DNA of 64,000 bases from Puia sp. Lineage in GTDB: Bacteria > Bacteroidota > Bacteroidia > Chitinophagales > Chitinophagaceae. Position 1 is the stretch's first letter; each line of letters starts with the position of its first letter. This document shows positions 1-7,839 of the stretch, piece by piece. Under the pieces are notes generated by a model. That model was not told the origin of the DNA. It ran no database searches and worked only from the letters and a program-made list of their open reading frames with translations. The stretch covers positions 1 to 64,000 of the forward strand of contig JARLGZ010000104.1 in the NCBI GenBank assembly GCA_031292515.1, in the 5' to 3' direction. Position numbers and translations under genes: made by a program.

Positions 1-88
1 AGCGTCCCGACGCGACCATTTTTAAAACTTCTTCCTTGAAGGAGGCATCATACTTTCTCCGCGTCTTTTTCGTGCTTTTTCCAGTCAT
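1..88 (-). CDS. IS3-family transposase OrfA, N-terminal part
   Basis: Twenty-nine codons are visible before the window edge, starting MTGKSTKKTRRKYDASFKEE. This is the start of the helix-turn-helix OrfA protein of IS3-family elements, which binds the element ends and supplies the N-terminal part of the frameshifted OrfAB transposase. It aligns with the copy B OrfA through the R-x-YDA-x-FK-x-EVLKMV-x-SGR signature. It is cut by the window edge, so nothing can be said about its integrity. Confidence 0.75.
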   Translation of the reverse strand, partial: MTGKSTKKTRRKYDASFKEEVLKMVASGR

Positions 89-139
89 TGTCTTGTGAAG
101 TTAAGCAAATTGACTGTCCGGATTTATTGGTGCATCTCA
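1..139 (-). mobile_element. IS3-family element, copy A, partial
   Basis: Only the orfA-side end of this element lies in the window. Its terminus, read from 139 inward, starts TGAGATGCACC and includes CGGACAG. This matches the terminal repeat of the next element (copy B) at conserved positions, including the ACGGACA/CGGACAG core. The orfA product differs from that of copy B, so the two are related but different elements. Three bases (GTT) separate it from copy B. Confidence 0.75.
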
Positions 140-156
140 GTTTGAGGTGGTTCGAA

Positions 157-1050
157 TTACACGGACACGAAATTCTCTTGGGTTAAACAATAATAATACT
201 TTTCTTCATAGGTCATCGGACTTTGATAATTGAGGGAGGAATGTAGGCGCTTGGTGTTGTAATACATTTCCATGTACTCAAATATCTCGGTGTGGGCATC
301 TTCAATCGTGTCAAAGATTCCATCCTGCAAGAGCTAGGCTTTGAAGCGGCTAAAGCAAGATTCCATGAAGGCATTGTCGTATGGATTATCTGCACGGCTC
401 ATACTCTGTAACAACTTATAGTCATCGATCAGCTTTCTAAAGTTATTACTGGCATACTGGCCGCCCCGATCAGAATGCACAATCAATCCTTTCGGTGGTT
501 TTCTTGTCCTCAAAGCCTTTTTAAAAGCCGTAGTGATCAGGGACTCTTGCATATGGTAATCCAGGTGCCAGCCAACGATCCTTCTGGAATATAGGTCCAT
601 CCAAACAGCCAGGTAGGCCCATTTACCACCCGCCAAAGGAATATAAGTAATATCGCCGACCCACACTTCATTGGGCTGTGTTGGCATGGTCCTGTCCAGA
701 AGCAGGTTAGGGCTAATGGTATAGGCGTGCCGGCTATCCGTAGTCTTAGGCACAAAGCTGCGAGGCTGGATGGCCTTTAGACCATGCTCTCGGAGCACCT
801 TTCCGGCCGTATAGCGGCTGACCCGGTTGCCAGCGGACCGCAGATCTTTGACTATACGCCGTGAACCATAGCGCCGCTTATTTTCTCTAAAGCTGTTAAT
901 GATCTTTTGCTCCATTACCTTGTCCTCATCTTTAGGTTGATGGCTGTTTCCAGACCGCCAGGCGTAATAACCGCTTCGGCTAACACCAAGCACCTGGCAT
1001 TGCAGTTGGCAGGGAAAATTGTCCTCATTTGACAGGATGAATCCATACAT
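157..1050 (-). pseudogene. IS3 transposase OrfB with in-frame stop
   Basis: OrfB is the DDE integrase-type catalytic protein of IS3 elements. The frame from 1050 to 157 codes for about 297 residues, normal for the family, but a TAG at 334-336 splits it after residue 238. Beyond the stop the same frame continues with recognisable C-terminal OrfB sequence (IFDTIEDAHTEIFEYM, then YNTKRLHSSLNYQSP), so one base change, probably GAG to TAG, explains the break. The first two catalytic acidic residues lie before the stop (GDITYIPL and HSDRGGQY); the catalytic glutamate (MESCFSRFKA) is just upstream of it. The truncated product lacks the last 59 residues. Confidence 0.85.
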
Positions 1051-1055
1051 CTCTG

Positions 1056-1355
1056 TTACTGCGGACGGCTGAAAATGCCCAAGGCTTTTTTTAAAATTTC
1101 TCGTTCCATCTCCAACTCCTTCACCCGTTTCTGAAGCGCCAGCTTTTCTTCGTCAAAGGCCAGTTCAGCCTTGTCCTTTTGTGTGGAATTGCCCTTCTTT
1201 GCCTGCTTTACCCAGTAATAGATCAGGTTGCTGCCAATTCCCAGTGATTGTGCAATTTCGGGCACAGAACGCCCGGATTCAACCATTTTTAAAACTTCAT
1301 TCTTGAAGTCCGCATCATACCTGCGTCGGTTCTCTTTTGGCTTTTTCGGATCCAT
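1056..1355 (-). CDS. IS3-family transposase OrfA
   Basis: This 99-residue protein has the OrfA layout: an N-terminal helix-turn-helix (about residues 10-55, with SVPEIAQSLGIGSNLIYYWVKQ) and a C-terminal leucine-zipper-like coiled coil (about 65-92, LALQKRVKELEMEREILKKA). OrfA binds the terminal repeats and represses or helps form the OrfAB transposase. The gene is full length and overlaps the orfB frame through the A7G slip site. It belongs to IS copy B. Confidence 0.9.
   Translation of the reverse strand: MDPKKPKENRRRYDADFKNEVLKMVESGRSVPEIAQSLGIGSNLIYYWVKQAKKGNSTQKDKAELAFDEEKLALQKRVKELEMEREILKKALGIFSRPQ
1085..1092 (-). promoter_or_regulatory. Programmed -1 frameshift site of IS3 copy B
   Basis: On the minus strand a run of seven A followed by G (AAAAAAAG) lies near the end of orfA. 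A -1 slip here moves from the orfA frame into the orfB frame, which stays open from this point to the orfB ATG at 1050. A-rich slippery heptamers of the A-AAA-AAG type are the usual site of OrfAB fusion in IS3 elements. No stem-loop was checked. Confidence 0.7.
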
Positions 1356-1406
1356 GATTAATCTCTAAATTTAAGAGATTTTTCTGTCCGTATAAATTAG
1401 GCCATC

Positions 1407-1919
1407 TCAGTTTACGCCAGCATGTTTTGACTGGAATAATCCTTTCCCTGTTCTCAATGCTTCCTTAACCGAATCCATTTCGACTTGATTCGATATTGCT
1501 GTAATCTTATCATCTATAAACCTATATCCTGCAAATTCTCTCTCCATAACCTTATTGAATTCTTCTCTAATGAAGAATATATCGATATTTGTTAGTCGTG
1601 CGATTTCCCATTGGGAGTTGAATTCAATAAAATCGTAGACCTCAGACCATTCATATTCGAAATATTTCTTTCTAACTATACCAAAGTCTTCGACATGATC
1701 GCCTGATCTTGTGTCTACCGGGAACTTATAGTATTCCTTCCATAAGTACTCAAAATAGCGGTCTAAAGCGCTTTTGACTGGATCTCGATACCGAGATATT
1801 TTTTGAATTAAATCAGAGGCGTAGACATTCCAAAGGCCAATTCTTAGATCGTCATCAATTGAACCAATCTGAAGTGTTTTCATGGAAGGCTTTAACCCTA
1901 TTCTTTGAGAGAAATTCAT
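1407..1919 (-). pseudogene. AbiJ-type abortive infection protein, truncated by IS
   Basis: The 170 codons match the AbiJ N-terminal domain 4 family as I know it: a start of the form MNFSQRIGLKP, LQIGSIDDDLRIGLWNVY, an EYEWSEVYDFIEF block and YRFIDDKITAISNQVEM followed by KEAL. Full-length relatives continue with a C-terminal HEPN-like domain. Here the frame stops at a TGA formed by the first bases of the IS3 terminal repeat (1409-1407), so that domain is lost and no continuation is seen on the other side of the IS. The local DNA is clearly more AT-rich than the chromosome to the right, as expected for an acquired defence gene. The family call rests on memory of the motif pattern. Confidence 0.7.
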
Positions 1920-2076
1920 TATAATGATTTAGGTGTTTTCTTGAAAGTTATAAAGGTACGTAATAAACTATGTGGTCTGAAATGTCAGACCCATAGAAAA
2001 TAGTCTGCCAACTATGGAAGTATCCAGGGGTGACACATGAATGTTTAACCGTAGTAAAATTCGAAAATCATTTTAA

Positions 2077-2119
2077 ATTCCGGTGATGGTAACCCCTCAT
2101 TCCGGGCATGATACCCCCC
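2077..2119. repeat. IS21 left-end terminal repeats (2 copies)
   Basis: Two tandem copies, ATTCCGG-TG-ATGGTAACCCC at 2077-2096 and ATTCCGGGCATGATACCCCC at 2099-2119, face inward. They match the inverted copies at the other end of the element and are probably transposase-binding sites. Confidence 0.7.
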
Positions 2120-2189
2120 TTTGAAGAAGACCCAAAAGAGAAAGAGCGTTTGAAGATTTCAAAGATAGGATTTGACCGTAAAATGGATG

Positions 2190-2915
2190 TTATTTTTTCT
2201 TACGGCGAGACTCTCCTTTTAATTCTATCCGGTGGCACCGAGCTGTCAATCTGTCCATAATGGCATCCGCTAGCGTAGGTTCATCGATGTAATCGTACCA
2301 GGCGGAGACCGGCAGTTGGGAGGTGATAATGATTGATTTTTTTGCGTAACGATCCTCCATCATTTGCAGCAGCGCCAGCTTAATATTTTTGTTGAGGTGC
2401 TGGATGCCAAAGTCGTCAAGGATAATCAATGGGATCTTTTCCAGTTGGTTCAGGAGCTTCATATAGCTTCCTTCCGTCTTAGCCATGATAATAGTTTCAA
2501 TCAGTCTGTTCATGTTAAAATAGCGGGTTTTAATGCCCATCAGGCAAGCTTGGCGACCAAGTGCGCACCCGACATGACTTTTACCGCAACCAGTGGAGCC
2601 GGTAATAAGAATATTTTCTCCTGCCCGCAGATAGTTTCCTTCCAGCAGGCTGCTCCAGGTAGTCTTGCTTAAATTCCGTTCGATACTGCACTCTATGTCC
2701 TGTGCAGTGGCATTAAACCGGAACCTGGCCGATTTTAGGAGTGTTTCCATGCGGTCATTGCTGCGATGGAGTTTTTCAGTCTGTAGCAGGTGCGCGATGA
2801 GCTCGTGGCCGTCCAGTTGCTGGTCAATGGGCAATTCAAGCTGGGAACGATAGCTGGCAGCCATTCCGGCTAATTTTAATTCCTGCATTTGCGCGATGGT
2901 CTGTGAGGTGTTCAT
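2190..2915 (-). CDS. istB: IS21-family helper ATPase IstB
   Basis: This 241-residue AAA+ ATPase helps the IstA transposase choose and capture target DNA. Walker A is visible at about residues 105-112 (GSTGCGKS), Walker B at about 166-170 (LIILDDF), and the conserved N-terminal segment QLDGHELIAHLLQTE precedes them. Length and motifs are those of an intact DnaC-like IstB. Its partner gene istA is broken, so the protein could act only with a related IstA supplied from elsewhere. Confidence 0.93.
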   Translation of the reverse strand: MNTSQTIAQMQELKLAGMAASYRSQLELPIDQQLDGHELIAHLLQTEKLHRSNDRMETLLKSARFRFNATAQDIECSIERNLSKTTWSSLLEGNYLRAGENILITGSTGCGKSHVGCALGRQACLMGIKTRYFNMNRLIETIIMAKTEGSYMKLLNQLEKIPLIILDDFGIQHLNKNIKLALLQMMEDRYAKKSIIITSQLPVSAWYDYIDEPTLADAIMDRLTARCHRIELKGESRRKKK

Positions 2916-2962
2916 TGCTTCTGAGATTTTATGAGTAATTAAAAAAAAGTGTCGGCGCTGGT

Positions 2963-3025
2963 GGGAGTATAGGATTGGTTGATCACAGCATTTTCGTCAT
3001 TCGGGGAGTAAAATCCTATGCTCCC
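2963..3025. repeat. Inverted repeat between istA remnant and istB
   Basis: GGGAGTATAGGATT at 2963-2976 is matched by AATCCTATGCTCCC at 3012-3025, 13 of 14 bases complementary with a 35-nt loop. It lies in the unusually long istA-istB spacer. Its role is unknown; a regulatory hairpin or the scar of another small insertion are both possible. Confidence 0.5.
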
Positions 3026-3093
3026 AACAGTGCAAGCCCGCGGCGGCGTCAGGCTGCTTGCTATCCGGCAAGTTTGCTGCGGTGTCTTCATCT

Positions 3094-3362
3094 CTATTTA
3101 TAATTTTCCGGTCCTCTGATATTGTGATGGACCGGCAATGGTGAGTTGTTCTCGTCAAAAAGTAATGGCTGATGATCTAAACCAGCCTCCAGGATGTTTC
3201 TGATCATTTTCAGTGTAGGCCTGGATACATTTGCCGCCCTCCGGCAAGCCGCTTCCAGGCGTTCTTTGCTGTATTTTCGATACAACAGGATCATGGCATG
3301 GCAGGCCTTGAAGTTCTGTTCCGGATAAATACTGCTGTGGATAATGCGGTCGGCTGCCTGCC
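3094..3362 (-). pseudogene. istA: IstA transposase, C-terminal remnant
   Basis: About 89 codons match the conserved C-terminus of IstA proteins: YPEQNFKACHAMI, then YSKERLEAACRRA, then IRNILEAGLD and a tail HHNIRGPENYK. The frame runs on from the IS66 end at 3363. Together with the 5' part beyond IS66 (about 222 codons) it accounts for roughly 310 of the 500 or so residues usual for IstA, so about 200 residues with the later catalytic acids are gone. Confidence 0.8.
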
Positions 3363-3452
3363 GTAAGCATTCGATCCGGGGCATGTTTGACAGGAGTACA
3401 AGACAAGTTACCTTTGCCTCAGAACGATAAAAGAAGTGAGAAGTTCTTTGAT

Positions 3453-5228
3453 TTAAGGATGTTGAGAAGCCGGGGCCGGTTTCCAATGGGAAGGCAATAA
3501 ATGGATGAGTTCATTAGCCGGGCAGTCGTGGATCCGGTTATATACATCATGCAGGTATTCGAAGGGATGAATACCATTCAGCTTGCAGGACTCCACCAGG
3601 GAATAGAAAAGGGCCGTCCTTTCTCCACCATGTTCATTACTGGCGAACAGGGAATTTTTTCTAAAAAGCGTTATCGGACGGATAGCTCTCTCCGTGCTAT
3701 TGTTGTCCGGATCGACTTGGCCATTTTGGGTAAATGCCTGGAGCTTGTCCCATTGATTCAACGCATAGACGATGGCCTTTACCAGCGGCGTTCCGGGAAC
3801 GTGTTGATCCTGCTGCGCCAGCAGCCAGGTTTTGATCTGATTCAGAAAAGGCACCGTGTACTTCTTGCGTAAAGCTAACCTTCCGTCGCTGTCCAGTTTC
3901 TTTTGCTGCGCATACGCTTCGATCTTGTAGACGATTGTAAAGAGCGTCAGCACTTCATCGGCCAGTGCCCGATTTTGTTGCTGCGCCTTTTTAAAACCCC
4001 GCCGGATATGGGCCAGGCACCCCGCCAAAGTGACTTCATCGGATGTGTTAAATGCCGCCGCATACGATGCCAGTGCATCGGTTTGCAATATTCCCTTAAA
4101 ATCTTTCAACACCTCCCTGGGGACAGCCTGTCCCCGGCCGGGATGGAACTCGAAGAGGATCAATTTTAGTTCTGTCGCCAGAAAGACCCATAGCCATCCG
4201 TTGGAGGCTTTGCCTGTCCCCTCATCATGCAGGTATTTAAGGGTCGTTTCATCCGCTTTAATATAGCCAGCCTGCTGGATGAGCTTCTTCAGCAGCTTTA
4301 GAAGGCGCTTCAGCTTCTTATAACAGACCTCTTCCCAGTGATCGACCGTGGAAGCCGCAAAAGTGACCCCTGTCATCCGTTTAAACCGCTGCAGCTGACG
4401 ATAATAGGGAACATAGTAAACGAACCGTTCGGTGTGCAGATGCGCCAGCAGGCCATTGCTCACCGTACCTCTTTCGATCATGCGCGGCAGGACCGGCGTA
4501 CACACGATCTTCTCCCCGTCAGCAGACCTGTATTGAAGATGCTCTTCGATCTTTTTGATCAACTGGCCGGGAATAAAATCCCAGTACTCCGATACCTTCT
4601 TTCCCATGGGTATCAGGCCGGTCTTATCTCCGGGATAGTCAAAGACTATTTTCTCGGTCCGGATATGGGAGGGGATCCCCCTTCTACCTGTATGGGCGCG
4701 ATGTCGCTTGTGCTTCCGGCTGCCCTTGAGGATGACGCTGGCTGCTTCTTCTGTTGTTACCGGTGCGGCGGCCTGCCCTATGATCGCTTCCAGCTCTGTT
4801 CTATCAAATTCCTCCCCCAGTGTCTGCTGAACGGCTGTCTGTACAGCGTCAGCCTCCGGAACATACCGTTCGCTCCTGGGTCCGAACAACACCGTCTGTA
4901 ATTCCTTTAACTGATAGCCTGTCTTAATACGCTCTTCCTCTTTGGATTGCAGCGCTGCAACCAGTTGTCGTAACTGCTCATTTTCCGCTTGCAATGCAGC
5001 AATTTGCCGGTCTTTATCGATGGTCCGATCCTGCTCAGCAGCCAACCACCGGGAAAGCTGCTGCTTTTCTGCTTTTACCTGTTCAAGGGAGAGGGTTTGT
5101 TCCTGAATGATCCTGCTAAAGACAGCCCGTTCCTGGGTGATTGTACCGGAGAGATCAGCCTGCGCTCGCTGCAAGGCAGCAATTTGCGAAAGTGCTTCGG
5201 GGAGCGTGTAGATAATGTCAGGCTTCAC
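3453..5228 (-). CDS. tnpC: IS66-family transposase TnpC
   Basis: This 591-residue DDE transposase has an N-terminal coiled coil (about residues 10-115), a zinc-binding or linker region, and the IS66 catalytic domain. The visible catalytic acids are in IKADETTLKYL (about 325), ILQTDALASYAAAF (about 385) and NSTERAIRPI (about 515). The C-terminal IS66 segment SLVESCKLNGIHPFEYLHDV is complete. It starts at 5228, shortly after tnpB, and ends 90 bp before the IS end. Confidence 0.95.
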   Translation of the reverse strand: MKPDIIYTLPEALSQIAALQRAQADLSGTITQERAVFSRIIQEQTLSLEQVKAEKQQLSRWLAAEQDRTIDKDRQIAALQAENEQLRQLVAALQSKEEERIKTGYQLKELQTVLFGPRSERYVPEADAVQTAVQQTLGEEFDRTELEAIIGQAAAPVTTEEAASVILKGSRKHKRHRAHTGRRGIPSHIRTEKIVFDYPGDKTGLIPMGKKVSEYWDFIPGQLIKKIEEHLQYRSADGEKIVCTPVLPRMIERGTVSNGLLAHLHTERFVYYVPYYRQLQRFKRMTGVTFAASTVDHWEEVCYKKLKRLLKLLKKLIQQAGYIKADETTLKYLHDEGTGKASNGWLWVFLATELKLILFEFHPGRGQAVPREVLKDFKGILQTDALASYAAAFNTSDEVTLAGCLAHIRRGFKKAQQQNRALADEVLTLFTIVYKIEAYAQQKKLDSDGRLALRKKYTVPFLNQIKTWLLAQQDQHVPGTPLVKAIVYALNQWDKLQAFTQNGQVDPDNNSTERAIRPITLFRKNSLFASNEHGGERTALFYSLVESCKLNGIHPFEYLHDVYNRIHDCPANELIHLLPSHWKPAPASQHP

Positions 5229-5284
5229 CTGACAAATATACTAATATATACTAACGTTAAATACTATGCGCTGATATTTTATTT

Positions 5285-5644
5285 TTATGACACCTGCCTG
5301 ATCGGCGACCGGCTGTACCGCTTCCGGTATCGGATCTCCACCCCTTCGAGCATTAAAAGCAGATCCTTCTTTTCCAACACCATCATTTTGACAGAGCTGT
5401 CATACACAGGTTTGCCAAAGCTCCCCCGCGCCAGGCGTTTATAATAGATGGCAAAGCCATCGACATCCCAGGCCAGCAGCTTAACCTGCGTGCGTTTCTG
5501 ATTAAAAAAGGCATAGATGGTCCCATAAAGAAAAGGGTCCTCTTTTATCTCATTGCAGACCAGACCTGACAATCCGTTAAAGCTCAGACGCATCTCTGAC
5601 GCTCCGGTCCACAATACGAGTCGGTATCCCGTTAACGACAACAT
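5285..5644 (-). CDS. tnpB: IS66 accessory protein TnpB
   Basis: A 119-residue IS66 Orf2 protein, needed for transposition but of unclear biochemical role. Typical motifs are RLSFNGLSGLV near residue 20, YGTIYAFFNQKRTQVKLLAWD at about 40-60, and GFAIYYKRLARGSF. The start codon lies 2 nt after the tnpA stop, which suggests coupled translation. Confidence 0.93.
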   Translation of the reverse strand: MLSLTGYRLVLWTGASEMRLSFNGLSGLVCNEIKEDPFLYGTIYAFFNQKRTQVKLLAWDVDGFAIYYKRLARGSFGKPVYDSSVKMMVLEKKDLLLMLEGVEIRYRKRYSRSPIRQVS

Positions 5645-5646
5645 AC

Positions 5647-5976
5647 TTATAATAGTGCTTTGAGATAGGCCGCATCGACCCGCTGATAAAAAATGATTCC
5701 CCGGTACTCCGCAAAGATCTCTCCCTGGCCTTGCTGTTCTCGTAAAACTGACAGATCCACTTGTGTAAAACCAGCCGGCGGAAAGGCTTGTTCTTTTGCC
5801 TGGTACTTCTTGCGCCAGTTGTAATAGGTCGCCTCCGATATCTGGTAGGCGGCCGCAAATTCTTTAACGGTGATATTGCCGGCCTCATCGAACTGGCGTA
5901 GAGCGGAAAATATCTCCTGTTCCTCTGCGCTTCCTCTACGGCGTCGGACAGACACTCCTCCTTTGGGTTGCTTCAT
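5647..5976 (-). CDS. tnpA: IS66 transposase accessory protein TnpA
   Basis: A 109-residue protein with a helix-turn-helix of the IS3/IS911-OrfA type (VKEFAAAYQISEATYYNWRKKYQ, about residues 37-60), the first gene of IS66 elements. The C-terminal part (FAEYRGIIFYQRVDAAYLKALL) is conserved in Bacteroidota IS66 TnpA proteins. It leads the tnpABC operon. Confidence 0.88.
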   Translation of the reverse strand: MKQPKGGVSVRRRRGSAEEQEIFSALRQFDEAGNITVKEFAAAYQISEATYYNWRKKYQAKEQAFPPAGFTQVDLSVLREQQGQGEIFAEYRGIIFYQRVDAAYLKALL

Positions 5977-6050
5977 GCTTTTACTTTTTCAATAAGCAAA
6001 GCTATGGCAGCCGTTGTCGACTACAAAGATGCCCCGGATCGAATGCTTAC

Positions 6051-6721
6051 GCCCCACCGGTATACTTAACCATCTCATTGACACTATGGGCAAAATCTGC
6101 CGTTTTTTGAGAAGGGACGGCCTCGCAGAAGATCAGGCCGCTAAAAGGCAATACACCAACGAAGACCTCGCAGACAATGACCTCACCTGTTAGGTTTTTA
6201 ACATAGGAAAGTTTATTACCGGCGTAATCCAACTGGGTAAACTCACCAGGGATGTATTCCCAGTGAAAGGCGGGATCGGTATCCTTCAGGTACTTGCGGA
6301 ACAGGTAACAATACTGGCTATACTGGTAGCCATCTGCATTATCCTGCAGGTACTCCATCCATAACAGTTGTTTGGTAACTCCCGTATCATGCAACTCTTC
6401 GGTAGCCTTCTTAAAATGGGTAATCAGGGCTTCAAAACGTTTGCCCCGGATCACGGTACAATCGTTGTTGTAAACGGCCGAAGCCAGCTCTTTGTCGCTT
6501 ACAGCGCTTGGGGCGGCTTCCGCCGGACTCATAGATTCGATCTTGCGCAGGTATTTTCTGACCGTCTTACGGCTAATACCCGTCCGACGGACGATTTCCT
6601 TTATAGGAACTCCGTCCTCTCTCAATTGCTGGACTTGTTTGATTTGATTCATATCAACTGTTTTTTGAGCCATTTTCCCCGTTTTAGGAGGGCAAAATGA
6701 ATACAAATAGCTCTGACGCAT
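6051..6721 (-). pseudogene. istA: IstA transposase, N-terminal part
   Basis: About 222 codons of IstA remain, from a probable start at 6673 or 6649 (6721 is the longest frame) to the IS66 junction. The helix-turn-helix (GVPIKEIVRRTGISRKTVRKYLRK) and the first catalytic aspartate block (FTQLDYAGNKL) are present. The frame breaks off after VKYTGG where IstA would continue towards its second catalytic aspartate; the stop is supplied by the IS66 end. IstA would bind the IS21 ends and catalyse strand transfer; this copy cannot. Confidence 0.85.
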
Positions 6722-6737
6722 TTGAAGTCTTCTCCAA

Positions 6738-6961
6738 GGGGGGTATCATGCTCCGGAATCAATGATTTTCCACAAAGAACAGAGGGGTTACCATGTGCCG
6801 GAATGACAGATCAGCAGAAAGATGCGGTAAGAAAAATACGGTAGGATTCGCATGGAAAATTGGAAGGCCCAGCGGGAGAAAAGCATCCTGTAGGGGGTGG
6901 GGGCATGCCCGGAATGAGGAGGTACCATAAAACGGTACGAGGGGGTACCATAGTCCGGAAT
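6738..6961. repeat. IS21 right-end terminal repeats (5 copies)
   Basis: Copies of GGGG-TAcCAT-N-CCGGAAT occur at 6738-6759, 6784-6804, 6893-6915 and 6941-6961, with a degenerate one at 6918-6938, all in one orientation and inverted relative to the left end. They occupy the 330 bp between istA and the SUKH gene, where no gene is seen. Confidence 0.7.
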
Positions 6962-7053
6962 CTATAAAAATCATCTTGATTCGAGTACAATTTTCATAAA
7001 ATATTTGGCGGCATTTAAAGCTAACTGTAAATTCACTGCAAGTTATTTAGACA

Positions 7054-7734
7054 ATGTCAAATATTAACGACCAGTTTTTCTTCGCATATCTATCGGCCTT
7101 CCAAAACAAAACGGTGTTCACCGCTAAAACACCTAGGGAAATGATGGCTTCGCCAGTTGATAAGGAAGGCTGGTTTACATGGAAAGTTCTAAAGGGCAAT
7201 ATTTCAAGGGAGGAATACAAGGAAATTGAAAACCAATTCAATGTAAAATTGCCGGATAGTTTCATTGATTGGCATCAATCATACTTTTTCCTAGGTGGCG
7301 ATTGTTCATTGGTAAGACTGCCTTACTCAAATCCTTTACAGCCATTGCAGGAGCTTAAAGCCGAACTTGACTGGCATATTCCAAAAAAGCTTGCTCCCCA
7401 AAAGATTTACGCTTTTGGTTCTGACGGAAATGATTCAGGGCCGTTGGTATTTGATGGACGTATTTCTACTAAAAATAATGAATTCCCGATCAGGGTCTAT
7501 GATGAAGACTTTGGAGGCACTTTAGAAGGATTAAGTGAAATAATATTTTCTTCCTTTTCGAAGTTACTTGAATGCATCACACACTACATGAACGAGTTGA
7601 AGACAAAACGAAATTATGAGATAATTCCCGAATTTTTTGAATTAGATCCCGAAGGCGCGGGTAAAACAGGTATTGATTATTGGCTACTTTGGGCAAGTGG
7701 TCTTCGGACTGAATTTGAGGAGTTCGGATATTGA
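7054..7734 (+). CDS. SMI1/KNR4 (SUKH) family protein
   Basis: The 226-residue protein has the SUKH fold signature: ISREEYKEIENQFNVKLPDSFIDWH near residues 49-70, followed by strands and a late GLSEIIFSSFSKLLE segment. In bacteria SUKH proteins commonly act as cytoplasmic immunity proteins against polymorphic nuclease or deaminase toxins. No toxin gene lies beside it, so it is an orphan here. The gene is AT-rich compared with the chromosome to its right and sits in the integrated element. A role in immunity is inferred from the family only. Confidence 0.75.
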   Translation: MSNINDQFFFAYLSAFQNKTVFTAKTPREMMASPVDKEGWFTWKVLKGNISREEYKEIENQFNVKLPDSFIDWHQSYFFLGGDCSLVRLPYSNPLQPLQELKAELDWHIPKKLAPQKIYAFGSDGNDSGPLVFDGRISTKNNEFPIRVYDEDFGGTLEGLSEIIFSSFSKLLECITHYMNELKTKRNYEIIPEFFELDPEGAGKTGIDYWLLWASGLRTEFEEFGY

Positions 7735-7839
7735 CTTTCGATATGTGAATATAATTTTAGTATCCGAATCCTTATGCTGGTTAATAAAATCAGGGAGCAG
7801 GTCGTCCAAATATACTCTGAAACAGAAAGCTAAAAAATT

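Larger units (their letters stand above)
143..1409 (-). mobile_element. IS3-family insertion sequence, copy B (about 1267 bp)
   Basis: The element carries orfA and orfB on the minus strand and is bounded by imperfect inverted repeats of about 26 bp. The left end, from 143, starts TGAGGTGG; the right end, read inward from 1409, starts TGAGATGG. Both contain ACGGACA about 20 bp in. GTT occurs at 140-142 and again at 1410-1412, the 3-bp target duplication expected for this family. On the left it abuts IS copy A; on the right it interrupts an AbiJ-like gene. The orfB stop codon suggests it cannot move by itself. Confidence 0.85.
3363..6050 (-). mobile_element. IS66-family insertion sequence (2688 bp)
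   Basis: The element has tnpA, tnpB and tnpC in order on the minus strand and near-perfect inverted ends: GTAAGCATTCGATCCGGGGC starts at 3363 and, inverted, ends at 6050. GTAA termini are typical of IS66. The flanks do not match (TGCCTGCC at 3355-3362, GCCCCACC at 6051-6058), so the 8-bp target duplication expected for a simple insertion is missing. All three genes look intact, so the element itself may be functional. Confidence 0.93.
2077..6961 (-). mobile_element. IS21-family element remnant, interrupted by IS66
   Basis: The minus strand reads istA (5' part 6721-6051), an IS66 element (6050-3363), istA (3' part 3362-3094) and istB (2915-2190). Repeats of the form ATTCCGG-N-ATGGTAcCCC flank the coding part on both sides (2077-2119 and, inverted, 6738-6961), as in the multiple terminal repeats bound by IstA in this family. 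The coordinates given are those of the outermost repeats; the exact termini and any target duplication could not be fixed. The element should be immobile, since istA has lost its centre. Confidence 0.75.

Noticed and set aside
3094-3486. A separate 130-codon gene across the IS66 end
   Set aside because: Only the part left of 3363 matches IstA; the part to the right is IS66 end sequence and the frame is fortuitous.
6738-6961. CRISPR-like spaced repeats right of istA
   Set aside because: Irregular spacing and matching inverted copies on the other side of the element identify them as IS21 terminal repeats.
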